Assembly (NCBI GenBank): GCA_014238065.1 | Contig: JABABU010000024.1 | Span: forward strand, 62,001-126,000 | Origin: Actinomycetota bacterium | Lineage (GTDB): Bacteria; Actinomycetota; Acidimicrobiia; Acidimicrobiales; Poriferisodalaceae | Direction: 5' to 3' | Length of the DNA: 64,000 nucleotides | In this document: positions 53,498-61,827 of the stretch, piece after piece | How the letters are laid out: every line of letters begins with the position of its first letter | Numbering within the stretch: the stretch's first letter is position 1 | Notes under the pieces: generated by a model | Seen by the model: only the letters and a program-made list of their open reading frames with translations | Told to the model about the DNA's origin: nothing | Database searches by the model: none | Position numbers and translations under genes: made by a program

Positions 53498-54394
53498 TCA
53501 CAGACTGTCGGCGACATCCAGAAGAGGAAGGTCGGTTCGCGTGAGTTCGCTGAGCGCCTCGTAGGGGACAGCGGCGCCTATGGCTCGGAGCTCATCTGCC
53601 CACGACTCAAGCCATGATCGATCGAGCGCATCGACGTCGTCGATCAGTCTCAATCGGTCGATGTCGAACGCGTCGGCCAACTCGGCAACCTCGGCGGCCA
53701 GGCTTTCGGGAGACCGTTGGCGAAGCCCGTGACCGTGCACGCCCTCGGCGCACCATTGACAGTTGGAGACACAACCGCGGGTCGAGGAGATCGGCATGGA
53801 CGTGTAGCCCTTCGTCAACCGCCAGTGTTCGAGGTAGGTTTCCATGTCGATGAGGTCGCGCGCCGGTCGGGGCAAAGCGTCGAGGTCGGCTATGGGTGGC
53901 CGATTCGGATTGATGATGACGGTGCCGCCATCGGCGAATGCGATGCCTGGCTCGCCATGGAACCTTGCGATGGTCAGCGGGCCATCGTCAGCGAGGTCGA
54001 GGAGTCTGGTGAACGTCTGCTCTCCCTCGTGGTGGACCACCAGATCGACCGCCGGGTGCGCGGCGTAGACGCCAGGGGATGCGGTCGGATCAGGACCACC
54101 GAGCACTGTCGCTGCTCCTGCGGTCTTCGCTCGCTCAGCGATCTGGAGGGCAGAACTCTCGGTCGCGATCACCACCGAGATCGCCACCACATCGGGCTGC
54201 GTCGACGCCATCGCTGCGTCGAAGGACTCGACGCCGTCGCTGAAGGTGCCGTCGAAGACGTCGATCTGATGGCCGTGCTCGCGGGCATAGCCGGCCAGAT
54301 ACAGGATCCCCAGGGGGAAATACGGGCTGCCTGCCTCGGATGCGAAGGCCTCGTCTGCGAGAAAGACGGGATGTACGAGGAGGGCTCGTGTCAC
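53498..54394 (-). CDS. cobalamin-binding radical SAM protein, C-terminally short
   Basis: A 298-residue protein. The N-terminal half is a B12-binding Rossmann domain (GILYLAGYAREHGHQIDVFDGTF, VVAISVVIATESSALQIAE, TVLGGPDPTASPGVYAAHPAVDLVVHHEGEQTF). The second half starts a radical SAM barrel with the 4Fe-4S motif CVSNCQWC and then ends at LPLLDVADSL. Full-length relatives are usually 430-500 residues, so the last strands of the barrel are missing. There is an in-frame TGA stop with no further homology behind it. It may be a natural short form or a decayed gene. Its neighbours suggest lipid or envelope modification. Confidence 0.7.
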   Translation of the reverse strand: MTRALLVHPVFLADEAFASEAGSPYFPLGILYLAGYAREHGHQIDVFDGTFSDGVESFDAAMASTQPDVVAISVVIATESSALQIAERAKTAGAATVLGGPDPTASPGVYAAHPAVDLVVHHEGEQTFTRLLDLADDGPLTIARFHGEPGIAFADGGTVIINPNRPPIADLDALPRPARDLIDMETYLEHWRLTKGYTSMPISSTRGCVSNCQWCAEGVHGHGLRQRSPESLAAEVAELADAFDIDRLRLIDDVDALDRSWLESWADELRAIGAAVPYEALSELTRTDLPLLDVADSL

Positions 54395-54403
54395 CGCAGA
54401 ACT

Positions 54404-55858
54404 CTAACGGGATTTGTTTTCAGGGACGGTCGATGACTGCGGCGGCCGAGAAGACGTCGCGAAGGCAACCATCAACAGGCCGTATGTCGGCAGCCACTCG
54501 ATGTAGCGCACCGAAGCGAGTTCGTCGAAGACGTCGGCGTCGCGGTAGGTGAGGTAGCTCAGCGGAACGATCACCATGAGCAGCATCCAGGGCGCGAGCA
54601 GGAACCACCGTTCGGTCGGTTCGTTCATCACCGGCGCCAGGAACGGTACCAGTGCGGCGAGCAGAACCAGGTACCAGGGATGGAGGATCGGTGTGAGGAG
54701 GACGTATGCGGCAATTGGAACAACCGCAAGCCTCATCACCGCCAGTGGGTCCCTGATGTCGCGAGCCCGTTTGGCCACCGCTGCCAGCACCACCACCATC
54801 CCGATCACAGCGACGATTCGGGCTGCTCGTCCAGGATCGCTGGTGTACCTGCCCAGATGGTGATGCAGCCAGTTGTAGGTCGCACTGTTGAAGAAGAACG
54901 ACTCCGAATACACGCGAGCCGATCCGAATACCCCGGTTCCGTCTGTCGAGTCGCCGAGACCCCATCCTGAAGCCAACCCGAACGGTGCGATCGCCGCGGC
55001 ACACACCGCGGCATACGCCGCGCGTTGCCGATTCGACCACAACCACCAGACGATCGGAACGAGCAACAACGGAATCGGCCGGGTCAGGGTGGCTGCGGCC
55101 AGCGTGAGCGGAGCGACTGTCCAGTGCGCGGCAGGCCGGCGCAGGGTGGCTGACAGCGCCGCGAGAGTCAACATCGTCATAGCTGCGTCTATGTGTGCGC
55201 CATGTGCGATTTCGACGATGACGAGCGGATTCCACAGGTACAACAGGCTCCTGCTCGACCTCACTCCTGTCGCCACCAGAAGTTGGACGACCAGAAATGC
55301 CGCGCCCAGTTCGAATACGATCATGACGAGTCGGATCGACAGCGTCGAAGGGCCGAGCACGAGGTCGGTCGCGGTGAAAATGGCATGTGCGGCAGGCAGA
55401 TACGGGCTGCTCAAGTTCGGGTTGTTCGCGAGGTCACGCTCTGGAATCGTGATTCGATCCAGAGCGGGGTCTTCGATTACATATGCATATGGGCTGACGC
55501 CCTCGCCTGTCACGTGACCGTCCCAGATGTAGCGGTACACATCGTCGGACAGCGTCGGACTCGTAAACGCAACGATGATGCGGAATGCGAGCGCAGCCAG
55601 CCAAATGGTCTGCATGCTCACAGGGGCCCGCTCGTTAACGAACGCAGCGAGCAAGAACGCGATGGCGGCGACGCCAAGAACAAGCAACGTCGACAAGGTC
55701 GATGACGCTCGTAGCGTTCCATTGCGCTGATCGATGACCACCAGCGCGATGTACGCGGCAAGGCTGGTCGCGATCGCGAGCGAAGTGATTCGGCGCCAGC
55801 GTGTCACGCTGATGGATGGCCCGAGGAGTTGGGCAGATACGTTCCTTCGCAGAGTCAC
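54404..55858 (-). CDS. polyprenol-phosphate-sugar-dependent mannosyltransferase-like membrane protein (GT87/DUF2029)
   Basis: About 484 residues with ten or more membrane segments. The first external loop carries the GT-C acidic motif in SDDVYRYIWDGHVTGEGVSPYAY, followed by NPNLSSPYLPAAHAIF, as in actinobacterial alpha-mannosyltransferases that use polyprenyl-phospho-mannose. The start is uncertain: GTG at 55858 or GTG at 55807. It lies 9 bases upstream of the radical SAM gene and probably heads the envelope operon. Confidence 0.8.
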   Translation of the reverse strand: MTLRRNVSAQLLGPSISVTRWRRITSLAIATSLAAYIALVVIDQRNGTLRASSTLSTLLVLGVAAIAFLLAAFVNERAPVSMQTIWLAALAFRIIVAFTSPTLSDDVYRYIWDGHVTGEGVSPYAYVIEDPALDRITIPERDLANNPNLSSPYLPAAHAIFTATDLVLGPSTLSIRLVMIVFELGAAFLVVQLLVATGVRSSRSLLYLWNPLVIVEIAHGAHIDAAMTMLTLAALSATLRRPAAHWTVAPLTLAAATLTRPIPLLLVPIVWWLWSNRQRAAYAAVCAAAIAPFGLASGWGLGDSTDGTGVFGSARVYSESFFFNSATYNWLHHHLGRYTSDPGRAARIVAVIGMVVVLAAVAKRARDIRDPLAVMRLAVVPIAAYVLLTPILHPWYLVLLAALVPFLAPVMNEPTERWFLLAPWMLLMVIVPLSYLTYRDADVFDELASVRYIEWLPTYGLLMVAFATSSRPPQSSTVPENKSR

Positions 55859-56024
55859 ACCGTGCGCTGAGAAAAAGGGGTCATGATCCTGTTCGCAGCA
55901 AACTCTCGATCGATTGTCATGACGGCGCCGGTGACGATGACAGCAGCGACGACCCAATCTCTCCCCGCGATGCTCGAATCAGGAGCAGCGTCGGTCGCGG
56001 CCGTCGGAGCGTGATGGCCACAAC

Positions 56025-57134
56025 TCAGTCGCGAGTCGATGTGAGGGCGTTGGCGAGATCGGTCCAGAGATCCTCCACGTTTTCGCAGCCGACGCTGAAG
56101 CGAATGAGCGTTGGAGGGATGCGTTCTTGGCCGACAATGGACGCCCGCCGTTCCATGGTCGACTCGACGCCACCAAGACTGGTCGCGTGATTGATGAGCT
56201 CGGTGCGTTGGCAGACGGCGTTGGCGCGTTCGCCTGACCCGGTGGTCTCGAAGCTCATCATCGCTCCGAAGGAGTCCATGAAACTCATGGCGACGGCGTG
56301 GTTCTCATCGGCCAGTAGCCCCGGATAGCGGACTCTGGCAATCTCCGGGTGTGTCGAAAGCCGCTCTGCGAGAATTTGAGCGTTCTCCTGGCTGCGTTCC
56401 ATCCTCAGAGCGAGTGTCCGCGCTCCACGAATGGCCAGGAACGCCTCGAGGCCGCCGATGGTCGCACCGTTCAACAATCGGCGATGATGAAGCTCGTCGT
56501 AGAGGTCCATGTCGTTGGTTGCGAGCACGCCTGCCAGCAGGTCTGAGTGCCCGCCGATGAACTTTGTCGCACTGTGCATCACGACGTCTGCGCCAAGTTC
56601 CAGCGGCCGCTGGGCCAAAGGCGTGGCAAACGTACTGTCGACGGCGACGACCGTTCCCGGTTTCCGGGGAGCAGAACAGATTGCCGGAAGGTCTGCAACG
56701 GTGATCAGCGGGTTGGCTGGAGACTCGAGCCACAAGACGTCGGCTTCGAGTGCTGCGCCTTGCCACGCAGCAGTGTCGGCCATGTCGAGTCGGAGCGCAC
56801 TGAACCGGCCGAGCGCCTCGGCTTCCTCGACCAGCCCGTTCACACCGTGATATGGATCCTCAGGCACGGCGACAACCGACCCGACAGGCACCCGGTGGAG
56901 TACCGCGGCTGCCGCGGCCATACCGGACGCGAAAGCGAGTGCTTTGCCACCTTCGAGGCCCGCCATCAGCGTTTCGAACGCGACAGCGGTCTCGGTCCCT
57001 TCCGAACGACTGTAAACCCGGTCGCTCGGAAGATAGAAGTTCGACGCCAGTGCTGGCGGGACGTTGAGCGGCTCACCGGGCACACGACTGCGGCCTCCTG
57101 CCACGACCCAGGACGAAGGATGCAGATCAGACAC
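56025..57134 (-). CDS. Cys/Met metabolism PLP enzyme (cystathionine gamma-synthase/lyase or methionine gamma-lyase-like)
   Basis: A 369-residue trans-sulfuration enzyme. Motifs are VYSRSEGTETAVAFETLMAGLEGGKALAFASGMAA, PYHGVNG, ESPANPLITVADL, VAVDSTFATPLAQRPLELGADVVMHSATKFIGGHSD with the Schiff-base lysine K191, and NHATSLGGVESTMERR. Whether it makes cystathionine or cleaves C-S bonds cannot be read from the sequence; a gamma-lyase acting on methionine would release methanethiol, relevant to the sulfur theme. It stands behind the proX terminator on the same strand. Confidence 0.85.
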   Translation of the reverse strand: MSDLHPSSWVVAGGRSRVPGEPLNVPPALASNFYLPSDRVYSRSEGTETAVAFETLMAGLEGGKALAFASGMAAAAAVLHRVPVGSVVAVPEDPYHGVNGLVEEAEALGRFSALRLDMADTAAWQGAALEADVLWLESPANPLITVADLPAICSAPRKPGTVVAVDSTFATPLAQRPLELGADVVMHSATKFIGGHSDLLAGVLATNDMDLYDELHHRRLLNGATIGGLEAFLAIRGARTLALRMERSQENAQILAERLSTHPEIARVRYPGLLADENHAVAMSFMDSFGAMMSFETTGSGERANAVCQRTELINHATSLGGVESTMERRASIVGQERIPPTLIRFSVGCENVEDLWTDLANALTSTRD

Positions 57135-57169
57135 GGCGAGCAGCGTAGTGCTTGAACCGGTACATGCAG

Positions 57170-57195
57170 AAGGGCGGGGCCTTCGCCCCGCCCTT
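57170..57195. terminator. strong GC hairpin after proX
   Basis: An 11-bp perfect stem, AAGGGCGGGGC (57170-57180) and GCCCCGCCCTT (57185-57195), with a 4-base loop, lies 40 bases past the proX stop and before the PLP enzyme. There is no U-tract, as often in Actinobacteria. It most likely ends the transporter transcript. Confidence 0.7.
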
Positions 57196-57234
57196 CACAC
57201 AGTGATTGTCGACCCGGAGGTCAGATCACTTGAA

Positions 57235-58449
57235 TTATGCTGCCGCCATCGCGGCCGCAATCCAGCCGTCGACGAGGTCGCGGTTGTTGTCGATCCACTC
57301 CTGAGCCATTGCAACAATTGCCTCAGTTGTGTCTTCTCCGTTGCTCTGACGAACGTTGGCGAGGGACACGTCGATCACCGAGAGCTTGACGGCGTCGAGG
57401 AGTGCCAGGGCTGCCGGGTTGGCATCGCCGAAGTCGTTGTTGATGGTCACCTGGATGTCGGCAACCGACCAACCAACCTGGCAGATTCCTGCATCGGCTG
57501 CTGCCGGGCAAGTCTCAGGTGAGAGGTTGGCGGTACCCGGGCGTTGGTCGAATGCCTCGCCGCCCTCGAAGTCCGTTGGGTTCGAGTCGTCGAGAATGTC
57601 CTCCATAGCAAGCCACACCACGTTGTCGCCGGGGCGAAGTTCGGTGATGTATGCGCTCGGGGTCCAGGTGTAGATCACGCCAGGCTCGTCCTGCGCGACA
57701 CGGTCGATCATCTGAGCGATCATGGCGTCGTAGCCAGCGATGGTCTGGGTGATGTTGTCCCAGCCGCTGTATGCAATCTGAGCGGTGATGATGTTGTCGC
57801 AGGTCCAGCTTTCCTGGCAACCGAAGATCTCGGCCACTCCGTCACCATCGGTGTCGAAGAGAGCGGTGATCTCCGGGTCGTCGTTGAGCTGATCCAAGTG
57901 GGTGATGCCGTATTCATCGGCTGTTGCCTTGGTGATCAAGAAGCCCTGAAGGCCACCAGCGATCATTTCTTCACCAACGATGCTCACGTGATCGGCAACA
58001 AGGCTGCCGTCGGTGAGTTCGTTCTGGTGCCACGAGATGTGACCCGGGTACCAGCTGTTGGCCCACAAGTCAGCATCGCCTTCAGCCAGAGCGGTGTAGA
58101 ACTGGTTCGGGCCAAGCTCAAGCTCGCTCGGAGGCGAGACGTTGTAGCCGAGCTCACCGAGCAGCAGACGGTAGATTTCTGCCTGGAAGTAGCCGGTGGA
58201 CCAGTTGGCGCGAGCCATGGTCACATCGACGCCTTCGCCGGGAAGCGCCATTGCCTCTTCCGGCGCGGCGGTGGTCTCTGCTGCTGCGGCGGTGGTCTCT
58301 GCTGCTGCGGCAGTGGTCTCTGCTGCTGCGGCAGTGGTGGCAGCGGCTGTGTCACCGGTCGTGGTTTCGCTTGAATCGCCACATGCTGCGGCGATCAAAG
58401 CGAACACAGCCAGCAGCGCCAACAGTCGACTGATCGTTTTCCTGTTCAT
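57235..58449 (-). CDS. proX: glycine betaine/proline-type ABC transporter substrate-binding lipoprotein
   Basis: About 404 residues. The signal peptide MNRKTISRLLALLAVFALIAAACGDSS ends in a lipobox (LIAAAC), followed by a low-complexity Ala-Glu-Thr linker. The OpuAC/ProX domain starts near VDVTMARANWSTGYFQAEIYRLLLGELGY, with WANSWYPGHISWH and IYTWTPSAYITELRPGDNVVWLAME supplying the aromatic residues that normally cage a quaternary ammonium or sulfonium head group. The ATG at 58449 follows GGAGGGAACC. An A/T-rich TATAAC box lies on the minus strand at 58525-58530 and may be its own -10. The partner ATPase is upstream; no permease lies next to them. Confidence 0.88.
   Translation of the reverse strand: MNRKTISRLLALLAVFALIAAACGDSSETTTGDTAAATTAAAAETTAAAAETTAAAAETTAAPEEAMALPGEGVDVTMARANWSTGYFQAEIYRLLLGELGYNVSPPSELELGPNQFYTALAEGDADLWANSWYPGHISWHQNELTDGSLVADHVSIVGEEMIAGGLQGFLITKATADEYGITHLDQLNDDPEITALFDTDGDGVAEIFGCQESWTCDNIITAQIAYSGWDNITQTIAGYDAMIAQMIDRVAQDEPGVIYTWTPSAYITELRPGDNVVWLAMEDILDDSNPTDFEGGEAFDQRPGTANLSPETCPAAADAGICQVGWSVADIQVTINNDFGDANPAALALLDAVKLSVIDVSLANVRQSNGEDTTEAIVAMAQEWIDNNRDLVDGWIAAAMAAA
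58271..58333 (+). repeat. three tandem 21-bp units coding the ProX linker
   Basis: Units start GTGGTCTCTGCTGCTGCGGC at 58271, 58292 and 58313 and are nearly identical. On the minus strand they encode repeated AAAETTA in the flexible linker behind the lipid-anchored cysteine. Such repeats can change copy number by slippage without breaking the frame. Confidence 0.85.
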
Positions 58450-58665
58450 ATGCTTTGGTTCCCTCCTGGGAGACTTGGTGCAGCGCGACGCTGGGCCTCG
58501 GTACGGCCGATAGCACGCACAGCGGTTATATAACATAGTGGAAACTGTCGTGGGTTGCGCCTGGCTACCTCACATCGTCATGAAATGGTTCATTGTTCGA
58601 AACATTCCGAGAACTCAACTGGCGGCCAGATCCGGGAAGCGCCAGCTCAGGGGAGGTCCGACTAC

Positions 58666-59889
58666 CTACATGAAGGTTTCGCGCTCGAAATCGTCGATGA
58701 GCGACTCGACTCTTCCCATCTCTTCCATGATGTGACGGGGATCGAGGTTGCCGATGAGTGCCCCAGCGTCGTCGACAACTGCGATCGGAAGGCCACGTCC
58801 TGCAGCAGCGTAGACATCGTTCAGCGTCGCGTTTCGGCTGGTCTTCTCGAAGTCCTGGCGAAGACCAGCAGCAAGATCGCTTGATCCCATTCCCGCAGCT
58901 CTGATGCCATCTGGCGCGGTGAGGATGTCGGTCGGTCGGCCTTCGCTGTCGACCACAAATGCGCCGGCACGGTCGCCGAGGCCGGAAATCGCGTCTCCGA
59001 GCGAAGTGCCAGAACTGATCGGACGGGGCTCGACCATGATTTCGTGTACCTGGATGACGCGGCCTTGGTCGACGTCCTGGACGAACTCGGCGACGTAGCC
59101 GGTTGCCGGTTTCGTGAGGATTTCCTCTGGAGTGCCGATCTGGACGACGGCGCCGTCTTTCATGATGCACACGCGGTCGCCGATTCGGAGCGCCTCGTTC
59201 AGATCGTGGGTGATGAAGAGGATGGTCTTGTGGAGTTCGCCCTGGATCTCCATCATCTCGTCCTGCATCTGACGGCGGATCAGCGGATCAAGGGCGGAGA
59301 ACGCCTCATCCATGAGGAGGATGTCGGGATCAGTCGCAAGCGCTCTGGCCAGACCAACCCGTTGCTGCATACCGCCAGACAGTTCGCTGGTTGCATTGTG
59401 AGCGTACGCCTGAAGGCCGACGAGCGAGAGTGCACGCAAAGCCGCTTCGTCGCGTTGCTCTTTGTCGACCTTCTGGACCTTGAGGCCATAACCCACGTTG
59501 TCGATCACATTCCGGTGAGGGAACAACGCGAAGTGCTGGAAGACCATGCCCATCTTTTCGCGTCGGAACGCCTGGAGAGCGGTGCCGTCCAACTTCTGGA
59601 CGTCTGTGCCGTCGACGATGACTTGACCGTGCGTCACATCGTGGAGCTTGTTCACCGTACGAATGGCGGTCGACTTACCGGAGCCGGAGAGCCCCATGAC
59701 AACGAAGATCTCGCCTTTCTTGATGCTGAAACTGACGTCGGTGAGGCCCACCACGTGGCCTGACTGTCGCTGGACCTCGTTCTTGTGGACACCAGATTTG
59801 GCAAGTGTCAATGCTCGCCCGCGAGGTTGCGGTCCGAAGATCTTGTACACCTCGTCCAGGCGGATGATCTCCTCGCCCTGTTCTGTCAT
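58666..59889 (-). CDS. proV: glycine betaine/proline-type ABC transporter ATP-binding protein with CBS domains
   Basis: A 407-residue ATPase. Walker A is GLSGSGKST, the Q-loop VFQHFALFPHRNV, the signature LSGGMQQRVGLARAL, Walker B ILLMDEAFSALD and the H-loop ITHDLNEAL. The C-terminal 130 residues form two CBS domains (from RPISSGTSLGDAISGL to NLDPRHIMEEM), the osmotic/ionic-strength sensors of this transporter family. N-terminal KIFGPQP and the insertion before VVGLTDVSFSIKKGE are typical of ProV/OpuAA. It lies upstream of proX, 216 bp apart, in the same orientation. Confidence 0.93.
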   Translation of the reverse strand: MTEQGEEIIRLDEVYKIFGPQPRGRALTLAKSGVHKNEVQRQSGHVVGLTDVSFSIKKGEIFVVMGLSGSGKSTAIRTVNKLHDVTHGQVIVDGTDVQKLDGTALQAFRREKMGMVFQHFALFPHRNVIDNVGYGLKVQKVDKEQRDEAALRALSLVGLQAYAHNATSELSGGMQQRVGLARALATDPDILLMDEAFSALDPLIRRQMQDEMMEIQGELHKTILFITHDLNEALRIGDRVCIMKDGAVVQIGTPEEILTKPATGYVAEFVQDVDQGRVIQVHEIMVEPRPISSGTSLGDAISGLGDRAGAFVVDSEGRPTDILTAPDGIRAAGMGSSDLAAGLRQDFEKTSRNATLNDVYAAAGRGLPIAVVDDAGALIGNLDPRHIMEEMGRVESLIDDFERETFM

Positions 59890-60156
59890 GTTTCCCCCTG
59901 GACCCGCTTAGGGCACCTTAGTCAGTTAGCTGAGGGTCTCCCGCGGCGGCAGGGGCGCTCCTCGGCCGGGGCACGTTAACACGGTCTCCAACCGCCTGAA
60001 CATGGTCACTCTGGCGGGTGACAGCTGAGGGGCGACGACTTGTGCAAAGGGTCGACCTCGTCTCCGGCTCTACCAGCGCGTTCGGCGGCTGGTTCGAAGG
60101 TACGATTCCCGCGATCGCGGGTCGCCATGACGCGCCGGATTGAGGAGGTCAATTCT

Positions 60157-61614
60157 GTGAGTGACGATCGCACCGGTGGACACAATCAGTGGTATCCGTT
60201 CATGGATCGGCCTCTGCCCTCAGAGGTAGACGGCCGTCAGGTCAACCCTGCCGTGATCCCTGTCCGGGACGCCGATGAACTCCCGGCATCGGCGCGCTTC
60301 GTCGTCGTGGGCGCCGGCATTCACGGCATGTCGACTGCCTATCACCTTGCGATGTATCTCGAAAAAAGTGGCAAGGGCCGAGGAAGCGACGTCGTCCTCA
60401 TCGACAAGCAAGGCCCTGGGGCAGGGGCGACAGGGCTCGCGTGTGGATGCGTCAGGAACCTGTACATGACGGGGCCGCTGCATTCGATCCTTCGAGCTTC
60501 AGTCGAAGTGTGGGAGAGCGATCCGGTCAACTTCGGCTTCCAGCAGGTCGGGTATGTCTCGGTGGGCGAAGATAACCAGGTCGAGGACTACGTCCGGATG
60601 CACGAGTCACAGAACTCGCGGGGATATCCGTCCGACATCTACATCGGTCAGGACGCTCACAACTTCTTGAAGGGCCTGTGGCCGGACTTCAAGACCAACG
60701 CTTGTGACGTTGTGCTACACGAGCACCGCAGCGGCTACGCAGGCACGCACATGGTGATGTGGGGTCTTGATCAGAAGTGTCGCCAATACGGTGTGCAGCG
60801 GTGTTTCGGCGTCGAGGTGAAGGGGTACGACTTCGACGGTTCCGGTTCGGTGGTGGCAGTCGAAACGTCAGCCGGCCGAATTGAATGTGAGCAGGTCGTT
60901 GTCGGCGCCGGTGCGTGGACCCCGCAGCATTGGGAGTGGCTCGGAGGACCGAATCGCCTCGACGTGGTGTATCCCGACGGGCACGTTGCTGCCGACGAGC
61001 ACATGTGGAACTACTGGCGCCTCCTGGAGGGCGAGGTCTATCTGCCAGAGGGCGTCGATTACCGGACCGCTGATGGAAAAGACGGACCTGTTCTCCACGT
61101 CGAACTCATGAACACGCCGGTGTATGCCGCCGATGGCTCGATGATTCAGGATCACGTGTACACATACACGCGATATGCAGCGGAGCGCGTCGGGGCTCCT
61201 GGTCTTCAGGGCGGCACAGTGCCCATCAAGATCGGGCCGGAAGCTTCGGCCGAGCCGTACGGCCACCTGAACCACGATTATCAGGCCGACGAGTGGTTCG
61301 CCGAGTACTACTGCACAACGCTCGGCATGTTGTTCGAACGGTTCGAGAATCTGTTGCCTCATTTCAAGCAGAGGCGTAACGGTGGCATCGGTGCTTTCAC
61401 ACCCGATAACGTCCCTGTGTTCGACCATCTCCGCGACAACGCGTTCGTGATCGCGGACTCGAACCATGGTTTCAAGATGATCGGCGTGGGCAAACTCGTC
61501 GCACACATGCTGGTTCACGGTGAGAAGCCCTGGGAACTCGAGCCCTTCAGTTTCTCCCGCTACGCCGACGGCACTACCTTCGGCGACCGCAACTCCAACT
61601 CACCTTGGGTCTGA
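60157..61614 (+). CDS. FAD-dependent oxidoreductase, DAO family (sarcosine/dimethylglycine dehydrogenase-like), second copy type
   Basis: A 485-residue flavoprotein. The GTG at 60157 is chosen for its GAGGAGG ribosome site eight bases upstream; an ATG at 60127 is the alternative. FAD binding is VVVGAGIHGMSTAYHLA followed by GATGLACGCVRNLYMTGPLHS. A second block CEQVVVGAGAWTPQHWEWLG and the C-terminal DSNHGFKMIGVGKLVAHML complete the DAO fold. The aromatic-rich middle part is longer than in the copy at 4647-5894 and not closely similar to it. It probably oxidises a methylated amine. It sits between proV and the second DddP-like gene. Confidence 0.78.
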   Translation: MSDDRTGGHNQWYPFMDRPLPSEVDGRQVNPAVIPVRDADELPASARFVVVGAGIHGMSTAYHLAMYLEKSGKGRGSDVVLIDKQGPGAGATGLACGCVRNLYMTGPLHSILRASVEVWESDPVNFGFQQVGYVSVGEDNQVEDYVRMHESQNSRGYPSDIYIGQDAHNFLKGLWPDFKTNACDVVLHEHRSGYAGTHMVMWGLDQKCRQYGVQRCFGVEVKGYDFDGSGSVVAVETSAGRIECEQVVVGAGAWTPQHWEWLGGPNRLDVVYPDGHVAADEHMWNYWRLLEGEVYLPEGVDYRTADGKDGPVLHVELMNTPVYAADGSMIQDHVYTYTRYAAERVGAPGLQGGTVPIKIGPEASAEPYGHLNHDYQADEWFAEYYCTTLGMLFERFENLLPHFKQRRNGGIGAFTPDNVPVFDHLRDNAFVIADSNHGFKMIGVGKLVAHMLVHGEKPWELEPFSFSRYADGTTFGDRNSNSPWV

Positions 61615-61827
61615 CGATGTTGCCTCTGCCAGAGCTCAATTGATTTCGTTTCCCGTCTCTGGCCCGTTACCGGAGCGCCGTCCAATTTCGAGAAGCAGAT
61701 CACCACGTTGGGATATGACGGCTGGAACCCGAGCGAGATCGGCTGTGACCAGCGTGCGTAGACACCAAACGAAGTTGACCGACTCCTGGTACCGGCAAGG
61801 AGGTCGGGTTCGGCAACGACCCTCGGT

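Noticed and set aside
53320-53500. Second selenocysteine candidate at the end of the radical SAM gene
   Set aside because: After the TGA the frame gives about 25 residues without homology and then another stop. No hairpin with a suitable loop lies at SECIS distance.
60080-60120. tRNA-like GGTTCGA sequence
   Set aside because: The surrounding bases do not form an acceptor stem or anticodon arm; no tRNA is supported anywhere in the window.
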